A stretch of 64,000 bases of DNA from Lineus longissimus (lineage: Eukaryota > Nemertea > Pilidiophora > Heteronemertea > Lineidae): positions 16,137,501 to 16,201,500 of the forward strand of contig NC_088308.1 of NCBI RefSeq assembly GCF_910592395.1. Reading direction: 5' to 3'. Made by a program: the position numbers and the translations under genes. Positions 10,790 to 19,202 of this stretch are shown here, one piece after another (within the stretch, counting starts at the first letter, position 1; each line of letters begins with the position of its first letter). The notes beneath the pieces were generated by a model, which was not told the origin of the DNA, did no database searches, and saw nothing but the letters and a program-made list of their open reading frames with translations.

Positions 10790-11350
10790 CATATTTAAAA
10801 CGGGTTACGGGACAAAAAAATTCTTTTTTAAATGAATGAAAAAAACCTGAATTAATCTAAAAATTAATCACATTCATTATCATGTGACTTAATATAGAAT
10901 ATTATAATTTAATGATAGTTGGCAGCCTTACGATGCCTGTGGTATCGGTATCCATTAATTACAAGGACCCGCGACCATCACGATTCAATACCTGCCACAA
11001 GCCTTATATCCACAGCTACTTCTGAACTACATAAAATCAAAAGGCTATATGCCTATTTTTTGGGAAGATATATTTCCTGAATTCAGGAAAGATGGATTTC
11101 CAGAAATTCGTGGAAAGCATATAGATGTATTACAGCGTAGGATTCATACTATTTTTTTGTTTATTAATTTTTGCTATCAATCATATAATATAATATAATA
11201 TAAAACCTATATTTTTTAAGAAATATTTCTTAAAAAATTTATATATTTATATAACAAAGGTACTTTTACATTACGAAATTTCATAATCATATTGTGTACT
11301 AACTTATTGAATGCATGCATGTTTTAATATATTGTGCAGCGCTTAGAAGT
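10790..11350. other. AT-rich intronic island with perfect palindromes
   Basis: Very AT-rich sequence in the last intron. It contains the perfect 18-base palindrome TTTCCTGAATTCAGGAAA near 11072 and a perfect 26-base palindrome centred near 11223, which reads TTAAGAAATATTTCTTAA at its core. Its right end (GCGCTTAGAAG, TTAAGCACTATAAAA and AATAATAATAAT near 11340-11410) looks like the 3' tail of a SINE. Confidence 0.6.
10959..11198 (+). pseudogene. Open coding-like segment, possible glycosidase relic
   Basis: A 79-codon stop-free frame without a good start, inside the last intron of the secreted-protein gene. That is long for such AT-rich DNA. Mid-frame it reads LLLNYIKSKGYMPIFWEDIF. The pattern of helix, KG, PIFWEDIF distantly recalls the G-x-x-P-x-x-W-D-D-M stretch of family-20 hexosaminidase D proteins. 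No second GH20 motif is visible and no splice donor follows. It may be chance, a relic or a transposon fragment. Confidence 0.25.
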
Positions 11351-11515
11351 TTATTTTAACGTTAAGCACTATAAAATGATTTAGATAATAATAATTAATG
11401 TTAATAATAGTGATGTGACAGAACCCAAAACTGAATTAAAAACTCATGTGAAAATGCAGTCTCCTCTAGCATGTTCTGTTGGAAATGTCTAATCCTTGTA
11501 CAATACCTTCCACAG

Positions 11516-11641
11516 CTGATCAAGACCCATGCCAAGGAACTCTCCACGCATGCCAAGGAACAGGCCCTAAAATTCTTCAGGGAACAAGGCGCGGCATTGG
11601 CAGACAACATCAAGGAACAACTCACAGAAGTCCTCGGTTAG
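11516..11641 (+). CDS. Secreted helical protein, last coding exon
   Basis: Acceptor ACAATACCTTCCACAG; phase 0 in; TAG stop at 11639-11641. It encodes residues 161-201, from LIKTHAKELSTHAKEQALKF to a C-terminus DNIKEQLTEVLG. THAKE occurs twice, ten bases of protein apart, extending the amphipathic helix. It is followed by about 80 bp of 3'UTR and AATAAA. The total mature length of about 184 residues and the long helical hairpin fit a small apolipoprotein-like or helical-bundle protein. Confidence 0.85.
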   Translation: MIKTHAKELSTHAKEQALKFFREQGAALADNIKEQLTEVLG

Positions 11642-11718
11642 ATAAGACAACTGACAGATGATGTTGCAGTGCCAACTCTATTGTTTACATCTTATTGTCT
11701 GTCCTGTCAATAGCTGTC

Positions 11719-11724
11719 AATAAA
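11719..11724 (+). terminator. polyA signal AATAAA
   Basis: Canonical hexamer 78 bp after the stop codon. GTGTTTGTC follows about 20 bp downstream, as expected for a cleavage-stimulating GU-rich element. Confidence 0.75.
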
Positions 11725-11772
11725 AGTGGTGCATAAACAATCGTGTTTGTCAAATTGGTTGTCACTTTGTTC

Positions 11773-12063
11773 TTAACCTCTTGAAGCCCGGTAACCGACC
11801 AGTCGGTCATTTTGAAATAACGTTTTTCCCAACGACCGACAGGTCAGTTTCAGTGATATTTTTGTTCCCTTGAGCTTGGACGCTAGTTTATTGCTTGTTT
11901 TAGCATGTTTGATGTACAGTAGGGTCAGTTAGAGCATGCCTGGGTAGATCGCGCCTCGGTACCCGACTTTTGCAGTGGTATGCGGGTGTTATACATCGTG
12001 AAAGTCAGACCCAATTTTCGCAGCCACGTGACCACCTTGGGATCCCGGGATTCAAAAGGTTAA
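11773..12063. mobile_element. 291 bp piggyBac-type MITE
   Basis: TTAA at 11773-11776 and at 12060-12063 flank inverted ends CCTCTTGAAGCCCGG and CCGGGATTCAAAAGG, matching at 13 of 15 positions. TTAA duplication and CC...GG ends are piggyBac hallmarks. The centre holds GACCAGTCGGTC and related short palindromes and no transposase. It sits just 3' of the secreted-protein gene and abuts a 5S-derived SINE. Confidence 0.75.
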
Positions 12064-12147
12064 CATGTTTGATATGTGATAGAAAATGGACTGGTGCAAC
12101 TGTGAGAATTTTGGAGAACCTTGCAGGGAAAAAGTTAACATACTGCA

Positions 12148-12205
12148 CCGGTCTGCCATCCAATTGATGACTGCGTTCAGCGTTGCTTAACTTCCAAAAC
12201 TGAAG
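12148..12205 (-). repeat. 5S-rRNA-derived SINE head, copy 1 (truncated)
   Basis: On the minus strand it reads GAAGTTAAGCAACG, then CATCAATTGGATGGCAGACC. This matches the box A (GAAGTTAAGCAACG) and box C (TTGGATGGGTGACC) of the internal RNA polymerase III promoter of 5S rRNA. The body is cut short near 12063 by the piggyBac-type MITE. Confidence 0.6.
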
Positions 12206-12462
12206 ACAATGGAACCACGATTAGAGGCCATTAAGGAATTCCTCTTTCCTCCATGGCCAGCAGGTTAAGCCGTGCCATATGACTGGGGTTATCATCTCCC
12301 CATTCGGACAAAGATGTCTCATCCTTTAGTCACTTAGCGACACCTAACGTCTCTGTACCGAACTACAATCCAGAGTTGCAGGCTCTGCTGCCGAAGGTCG
12401 CCAGTCACCCATCCAATTGATGACCTCACTGAACGTTGCTTAACTTCGAACTCTGGAGACTT
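12206..12462 (-). repeat. 5S-rRNA-derived SINE, copy 2
   Basis: The head at 12395-12462 reads, on the minus strand, TCGAAGTTAAGCAACG, then CAATTGGATGGGTGACTGGCG, again the 5S box A and box C at about the natural spacing. The body runs to lower coordinates through TTCGGTACAGAGACG and ACTAAAGGATGAGACATC. Together with copy 1 this gives two 5S-headed units in the same orientation. It is a SINE3-like element rather than a 5S gene, since flanking 5S helices are missing. Confidence 0.65.
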
Positions 12463-12948
12463 TTTGTTCCATTCTAAAATTCATTCCCCCTGTCTGAGTA
12501 AAAAGGCCCAAGGTTACAGCATGGGAAATGTTAGCACACAAAATTTCTACAACAATAAAGCACCTTGTCTCACATGCCAATGATGTGCAAAATACAGGAA
12601 ACCTATCTTGTAGTGAAGTGAACATTCCTGGGCGATCTAGTAGACAACACGGCAAGATGAGCTCTCTTGACCATGTATTTTACCTTATCATTATTGAGGG
12701 ACGAGGTTGATTACGCCATTCCACATTATCTAGATTCCGCACTATCGATTAAGCCACCAAAATCTCAGATGAAGGAAATGCCTTCTCTTTTACTGCAGCA
12801 GAATTTAACACGACACCCTCCTTACTCAGCAAGGTTCTAATATATTCGAAGTGCAAAAACATTGTAAGACTTTGATAGTACAATGCCAACCCAATGCTGC
12901 ATAACCATGAATAGGGTTAAATTCATTGTTCCAGTCCCTCCTTTGCAG

Positions 12949-13390
12949 AGAAAGGAACATGATACTACTGCAATTGATGTGCACTTTACTGTGCCTCACC
13001 GGCAAATACAAGGAAATGCATGTCTACACCACTGACAAACTAATGCCCTCAATCGATGGTATTTTTCATGTTGGAGAATGTCAGTTTGTTGACAAGGGGA
13101 TGATGGCTGGTGGCACGCTCTAATCAGCCTGAACATGAATGTCAGCAGAGATGACAAGACACAAGAAGAATGGCAATTTAGGTGCCTCTGCTGCCAGTGG
13201 CAAGGCAGGACCAGCAACTGAGCATGAATGATGAGCAGCAATATCGTCTCCTCTGTGGAATGTCTACTCAGGCACCTGATGGGACTTTCCGGAGCTCCCC
13301 AAGCATGACGAGCGCTATAAACAGACGCTGCAATTCTGTTAAAGAATCTTTGCGGGAGACCACGGCTCATGTGGCTCAATCCAATTAGAT
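12949..13390 (+). pseudogene. Possible terminal exon or decayed coding region
   Basis: A strong acceptor (CCAGTCCCTCCTTTGCAG) precedes a stop-free frame ending at TAA 13121-13123. It includes GKYKEMHVYTTDKLMPSIDG and FHVGECQFVDKGMMAGGTL. Immediately after, other frames also look coding-like (LISLNMNVSRDDKTQEEWQF, then a frame ending at 13388), as if frameshifted. The reverse strand has a 181-codon frame (12996-13541) that I take as the shadow. No family is recognised and no polyA signal lies close by. It could be a last exon or a pseudogene. Confidence 0.3.
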
Positions 13391-13619
13391 CTGAACTTAA
13401 ACCAAAAATCTGCAAAAATAACCTATCAAAACTGGCAATCATGACTGCAGTTTGGCAACACCTGAACCGAGAAATAGAGGATGCGATATCTAAACAGACA
13501 AAAGTGTTATTGATGATGAGGATGATGTTCCAATAATTCAAACTGAAGACAAAACTTCCTTCAATTTCAGTACCAGAACCAAGAAATAGTGGGTGCAGAA
13601 CCGGTATTTAAAGAGATAA

Positions 13620-13650
13620 AAGCGTCATTGATGATGATGATGATGATGTC
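13620..13650. repeat. (GATGAT)n microsatellite
   Basis: Short GATGATGATGATGATGATG run. A weaker GATGATGAGGATGATG lies at 13512-13530. The flanks of both share a GTATTTAAAGAGATAAAAGCGTCATTG/ATATCTAAACAGACAAAAGTGTTATTG core, so this is a local duplication of about 110 bp. Confidence 0.6.
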
Positions 13651-16090
13651 TACCATTTCCGAGTCGCAATAATTGGAGCTGAGGACATACAAACTTTACT
13701 AGATTTCAAATTATGATTGATAATTTATGTAATGATGGCCAATCACGAAATCATATCAAAGGTAGATTATGTCCTGGATTGGAATATCAGAACTAGAACA
13801 ATTTGGCAGTGAATAATGATATTGTTAAGGTTTTTTATCGATAGTTATGAAAGCCTGTCGATATCATCAGTCATTTGTGTGTGGCCACATTGCATACAGT
13901 AACCTAAGAAATGTTGTAAAGCTAAAAGTTACATGTAGCTTACATGTATTCTCACTTCAGCAGTAGACTAAAAATAGTGTGAATGCTGCCGTTATGATTA
14001 ATGCATTTGCTTTGCATCTGACAAGTTCATGTTTGGTAGTGCATTTGCAAAAATATAACGCTGGAAAAAATATATCGGTTTCCAGTATAGGTCATGAATC
14101 GGGACAGCGAACTGTTCCGTACAATGCCAATGCCGAGGGAACTAGATACTGCCTACTTTTTAATGCCGATTTAAGGGTGAAATAACAAAAAGTGATCATG
14201 TGCAACTAAAAAGTTAAATCTGGCCCTGAAGTAACTTGCATTTTACTTTTACTTTTATAATTACTTTTAAGCCAAGGGCAAGATTTTGCAATTGCCAAGA
14301 TCTCGTAGTGTAACTCTTCTACTCTCAATCTTATGCATGGGGTATGCCTACGCAGTACCTTCTAAAATAACCACTAAGTGCAACTAATCTATTCTAAGGT
14401 AAACCAGTTGAGTTCTGGTAGGACCAACAGAAAGAGTGGCTTGATATGTTTTTTCTTCCATCCTGCTGTTCCTATCAACCACGAGTGTTTACATTAACAG
14501 GTTGGTGAATACTTGCTAAGCAGACTCACAAACTCAACAGTTCATGAAGAACTGCATTGCTCCAGATAGACCATGTTTGAAACACAAAGATTCTGTGGCC
14601 CGATACAGCACTTCATACTACACTGAAATGGGTCTATCCACCATCCATTATACCAGCTCTCACGATCCCTTTTTGAACAGCCTTTATGTCCAGTGCATAT
14701 GAGCAACAATTCTATTGGAACTAGTATATTAGACTTACTTTTATTTCATTTATTTGTTTGTTTGTTCTTCCCAGAAGCACTTGAAAAGAGTCACAATAAA
14801 TTATAAGCTGTCTCTTCCCTATTTAAAAAATCATTGGAATTGACTATGAATTTTGGAAAAATGACCCTAGATATCACCAGGGTGTCCCATCTATTGGTTT
14901 AAAGGCTGCTTCCAGCGACTAATATTTTGCCTCGGGTAGGTTTTCATCTTACAATATTTCCTTTAACAACTTAAAGAACGTAAAATTTTTCTGGCCCTTT
15001 TGTGGTCATTTTCACTGGTTTGTCTTGTCTGGTGTGGATTAATGCCAGCAAGATCCCTAATGTTTTTCAGAGAGCTTCCTTCATACCACACATCGGTTGG
15101 TTCAAATTGACACCAATCAATATTGAGATCCCCAGATCCTAGCATAACAAACTAGCATCAGACAGACTGATCCCACAAGATAGGCAACAATCGCCCAAGT
15201 TAGCATGTACAATGTACACCATGTTTGACCATGAATCAATAATGTACAATGTATGTATATGAATGTCTCCCACTTTGATTTTTGCTTGAAACAAGCAATA
15301 TGCGTGATTCTTGGGAAACCAAGTCAGAAACATTGTTTATCACATGCTGCAGATAATGAATATTCTTCTAGCTAACAACACTACCATATGTTTACAGTGA
15401 TACAAAGAAGCAAAAACACACTGCATGGCAAGTACAAGATGTCTGGATTAGGAACAGAATAGATGACCTCCCACCAAATTGTCCAAATCAGCATCACAAA
15501 ATAATGCTCATATCATATCAAGTTGGTGCTTAACTCTAGGCTGAGGATGACACTGAGACGGTTAATCCTCTTCATCAGATTTCATCAAACCGAAACAACT
15601 TGCCATCACTTACATGTTTTTTGCACGTATCAAACAATTTGTGAGATTCTTAACAAATTTCTAAAACTAGAAATGATGATATGCAGGCCCATGAAAAACT
15701 TTTCGTTTAATAACCACTAGCATATTCCCGAGGCACGGGCTGTTCGAGGTATAAAAATTGGATTATGTGGGTGCTGGTATGTTGTGGGTTTGGTGTAAAT
15801 GGGGTGCTGGTTTGTGAGTAACACTTTTTTTCATGAGTGTAATACTTCTTGAAAACGGAACTATGTGACCATGTACATGATGTACAGGCGTCCACAATGC
15901 TAAACCAATTCTCGGAAAACCAAGATGGTGCAGACTGGTGATGTACTTGATATCAGCCAGCGATTAGCGCCAGGATGGTTTAAGTTACCGGTGTGTGCGT
16001 AAATCTTGTCTCCCGTTGGGTACATTGTGTCCTAAGATGAGCTATTTGTGAATAAATGGCTGTCTCGAGGTGGAAAAGCAGCATTTTTCC
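13651..16090. other. No gene seen
   Basis: AT-rich, with TACATGTA words and a trinucleotide tract, but no supported exon. The minus frame at 14963-15145 has an ordinary composition but no splice sites. Confidence 0.55.
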
Positions 16091-16094
16091 TTCA

Positions 16095-16330
16095 GCATGT
16101 TCAGAGATGGGCGACGCCATCTTGCATGCTGGCGTCAGTGACGTCGATTTTGATTGGTGGATGATGCGCGCATGGAAGTGACCATTTGAACAGGACATCT
16201 GATTGGTTGATCACAGAAGTGGGAGGTGGCTCGGCAATTTTCGTGACGGTAATAATGCAGAGAGATTACTGATGGACTTCTCGGCGAAGAGATTACTTGG
16301 AGCTCTCCAGTTGATGTCATCTCCACAAAG
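16095..16330. promoter_or_regulatory. CpG-richer, CCAAT-containing promoter-like segment
   Basis: Local rise in CpG (GGGCGACGCC, GGCGTCAGTGACGTCG, TGATGCGCGCATGG, CTCGGCGAAG). It has two inverted CCAAT boxes (GATTGGTGG, TGATTGGTTGATC) and a CRE-like TGACGTCG. It stands out from its AT-rich surroundings. Open frames leave it on both strands (16203-16481 plus, 16135-16386 minus), but neither shows a family motif. Confidence 0.3.
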
Positions 16331-16479
16331 TTGTTATTTATTCCAAAACCACCAAGATATTCGACGTATGACACCCTCAGTGACACTCTTACTTATGATC
16401 CACACCTACGAAGCCAAAAGTTGCAAGAATTCGACGCATTTCCGAGGCCCAATTTTGAAACAAAAATCGCCTCCTATTT

Positions 16480-17236
16480 AGCGGCCACAACGCGCATTAT
16501 AGTATAGATTACCGGAGATTGCAATCACACTGCCTGCGATCTTGGGCAAGCAACTTTACTTTGATTGTCTCAGCCTTCGAATGAGACCTAACTAAACCTA
16601 ACTATCAACCAAGCAAGAATGGACAGGTTATCAGCTTCATGCATGCCAAGGCATCATACGAGATATCATCAGGGAAAGCCCTGTTCAAGTAGAAAACCTA
16701 GATAAGGGCCTACCGAATAACTCAGACTGATATCATAAAACTACAGCAAAGAGATTGATCTTGTGCTCCATTGCAAAACTGGCAGGCTTGGGAAATCTTC
16801 AAGGAAATATTTTTGCAATGGACATACATGTATGCAAAGAATCATATTTGTTTTCCTTGTGATCTTATTGCATATATTACACATTGTACATTACATTCTG
16901 GGATACTTGCAATGCTTTTCACAGTATATAACGGTCTTGATGATGGAATGAAAACCCACACAAAGTTTGTCTGCCTCGATCAAAACACGCAAGCAACATG
17001 ATCAAATTCAAAAGAAAGCAACCAATAATGATAACCTTCCATCACTGATGAAATATCACCACCAAATACCCGAAGCCTTTGTCTACTCATTCTTGTGTAC
17101 ATACTCAACTTCCAAAGAATAAGTGGTATCGTTTGAAATATCACAAGCAATGAACCGAAGCAGACGATCAAACATTGGGACTAGAATTCCATCAAGTTGA
17201 AATATTGGTTGGTGGACTGTGAATCTAACGCTTACC
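16480..17236. other. No gene seen
   Basis: No splice-supported exon or repeat structure recognised. Confidence 0.5.
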
Positions 17237-17287
17237 CGCTGGAGGAGGAAGATGTAAACGGCAAACAGAAAGACGATGGTTGCATTC
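17237..17287 (-). CDS. Candidate short exon encoding a hydrophobic segment
   Basis: On the minus strand an AG acceptor, directly after an in-frame TAA, opens 17 codons NATIVFLFAVYIFLLQR with C-rich third positions, ending at a GTAAGC donor. The segment would make most of a membrane helix, or a signal anchor. The acceptor lacks a good pyrimidine tract. A second frame is also open, so this is weak. Its phase does not directly match the candidate exon at 18117-18200. Confidence 0.22.
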
Positions 17288-17619
17288 TGTTATCATGATA
17301 TGATGGATTCTGTTTGGTAGCCAAAGACTATTCGTTATTGGCATTTTCAGAAATGCATGAACAGCTCACTTTATTATTTCAATTTTTCAGAAATATATTA
17401 TCAGTTCTGACCCATAACAGTGTTCTTCGCAGCACCCTACCTTTTTTTCACAAGTTGGTACATGGTACGCATTTCCTTTTACAGCAGGGTGCTCTACCCT
17501 GCCTTTTTAAGATGTGCCCTTTTCTGCCCTGTCTGGATATCTTTTCAGATTTCCAGCTGAAAAACTGGAAGTGTTTACATGTCATGTATGTAGTCATCAT
17601 CATCATATCATTACAGGCG

Positions 17620-17925
17620 TCGTAACCCTATTGGAATGTTGCCAGAGGTCTGGAGTCCACTATAGGCTACTGTCCACCTATGTGGGATCTTTTACTTGCC
17701 CTGGCATAGACACTCAGGTACAGTTGGGACCACGGCTTTTAGTCTCAACCGACAGACCCTCGAGTATTTCATACGTAGAAGGTGTTGTGAATGGACAGGA
17801 ATTTCAGTTCCTTGAATGCCATGCCAGTTCATCCAGAAATACAATTCTGGGTTCTCCCTGGGATCGAACCCGGGCCCTATTGCGTGGTAGCCAGCAGTGT
17901 TAACCACTAGGCTATGAGGCTCCTC
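17620..17925 (-). repeat. tRNA-derived SINE
   Basis: On the minus strand the head reads CATAGCCTAGTGGTTAAC (box A) and GGGTTCGATCCC (box B), with an intact T-arm CCCGGGTTCGATCCCAGGG. A body of ~220 bp follows (GAGGGTCTGTCGGTTGAGAC, then GGCAAGTAAAAGATCCCACA), ending in a TGATGATGATG tail near 17600. CCTCATAGCCTAG is duplicated just upstream of the head. It is a SINE, not a tRNA gene: the acceptor stem does not close. Confidence 0.75.
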
Positions 17926-18116
17926 TAGGCTATGAGGTTTCCCAGACGGTAGTGACAGAAGATTTGCACAAGAAAGGATAGGTTCCAAGAAATCTGCAAT
18001 GGTTATTATGGTGCAAACTTCTTTTCATAAAATGGACATGGTTAACAGTCAATTATTGTTCATGTAATATCCACATACATGGAGAAGGAGGGGGACTAAT
18101 TGCAGGCCATACTCAC

Positions 18117-18200
18117 GAGAAGTGCCAAGTGGCCAATACACCAAGCAATATGCATTCTTCAGTTTCTCATGGCGATGAAACATCACATTGGTGTCTGTCA
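18117..18200 (-). CDS. Candidate 84 bp internal exon, unknown protein
   Basis: The minus strand has acceptor CCAGGTTTTCTCAG and donor GTGAGT. Of the three frames only one lacks stops. It enters and leaves in phase 1 and reads TDTNVMFHRHEKLKNAYC then LVYWPLGTS. At 84 bp and symmetric, it could be skipped without a frameshift. Its phase would also fit after the CASKIN-like exon at 25868, but the sequence is not ankyrin and does not match CASKIN proteins, so a separate minus-strand gene is likelier. I do not recognise the family. Confidence 0.4.
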
Positions 18201-18959
18201 CTGAGAAAACCTGGCATTGTGGATTCCACACCATTTAGAGCCACTTTGTTATTTCACAATTTTGGCTGAAAACATGGCACTGATGCATTGGGGAAGTGTA
18301 TCTATAGAGAAACAACAGAATGATTGAATATAATGTAGTTATGATGAACAACCACAAGCGTGCAGTCGGGAGGAATGGATGCAAAAAATAGCGGACTCTC
18401 TGAACTGATGATGGTGGTATGTAATGAATTTCGTCTCAATGATCTATCAATGAAATTAGGTTAGAATAATGGGAGCTCTCGAGGTTCCATCATCATAATT
18501 ATGGCAAGTCTGATGCCTGAAATGCTTAATGAATAAGTTAGCAATCAACAAATGAATACTGTGAGGAATTCCATAATTGTTTTGTTTAAAAAAATTGTAG
18601 CGACAGATTCGGCATTCCCATTTTTTTCAGTCGAAGTTTTTTCCACGACAGCAAATCTGAATTCTAATGGTATATTATGCCACGCACTGGCATTGTCTCA
18701 GAGGGGAGGCATACATGTAGTATTGTTTGTCAAGATACAAAGTATGAACAACATGGATTTTATACCCGTTTAGTTTGACCTTGGGTATGCCACATTACTT
18801 CTACATCCTACAAAAGAGTCACAAAGATTCTTTGTACAATGTTTGACCGTTTAGGCAAGCAAAAGACTCAATCCATCCAAGTCATCCATCCTGTCCTTGG
18901 TTTCTACAGATTGATTTCTGGATCAGGCCTGGGAATGATTACTGGATTAGGCTGGGAAT

Positions 18960-19032
18960 GAATGTAAAGTGCTTTGGGACACTAAAGAGCCAAGAACTTA
19001 TATTTCATTCATTCATTCATTCATTCATTCAC
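18960..19032. repeat. SINE/LINE 3' tail and (ATTC)n microsatellite
   Basis: TGTAAAGTGCTTTGGGACACTAAAGAGCC is the type of 3' end shared by many invertebrate SINE/LINE pairs. It runs into (ATTC)n at 19007-19031, the usual simple-repeat tail. Confidence 0.6.
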
Positions 19033-19069
19033 GGAAAAAACAAGCTTGCGATGGTTTCCCTCGACCAGA

Positions 19070-19202
19070 ACTAGGCAAGATTGAACTGGAGAAGAAGATT
19101 ATTGAGGTCCTCCTGTCACTGAATATCACAAAGATCACGATCGTCGATGAAGGAGATTCCCCAGATGTGCTTCCCGAGTGTATTCCCGCTCATCAGCACT
19201 AG
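19070..19202 (+). CDS. Candidate terminal exon, unknown protein
   Basis: After a moderate acceptor (TTTCCCTCGACCAG) an open frame with clearly coding-like third positions runs to TAG at 19200-19202. It reads LGKIELEKKIIEVLLSLNIT, then KITIVDEGDSPDVLPECIP. A predicted helix is followed by a strand and an acidic loop. AATAAA occurs about 365 bp later, at 19568. I do not recognise the family. It begins just beyond the ATTC tail, so a transduced or retro-derived fragment is also possible. Confidence 0.33.

Larger units (their letters stand above)
7203..11745 (+). other. Transcription unit of secreted helical protein gene
   Basis: Proposed transcript in seven exons: a 5'UTR exon from about 7203 to 7249 (donor GTGAGT), then coding exons 7709-7770, 8319-8430, 8926-8983, 9580-9616, 10212-10423 and 11516 onward. 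The last exon carries the stop at 11639-11641 and AATAAA at 11719-11724, followed by a GT-rich segment. Every intron begins GT and ends AG, and intron phases match at every join. Introns hold a mariner-type MITE, a 50 bp tandem repeat and an AT-rich open segment. Confidence 0.8.

Noticed and set aside
12395-12462. 5S rRNA gene
   Set aside because: Only the internal promoter region matches; the terminal helices of 5S rRNA are absent.
12996-13541. Longest frame in the window (181 codons, minus strand)
   Set aside because: No start context, no domain, Cys/His/Leu-rich low-information translation. The plus strand of the same segment looks more coding-like, so I treat this as its shadow.
17860-17925. 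Functional tRNA gene on the minus strand
   Set aside because: Good T-arm, but the anticodon stem is irregular and the sequence continues into a SINE body.
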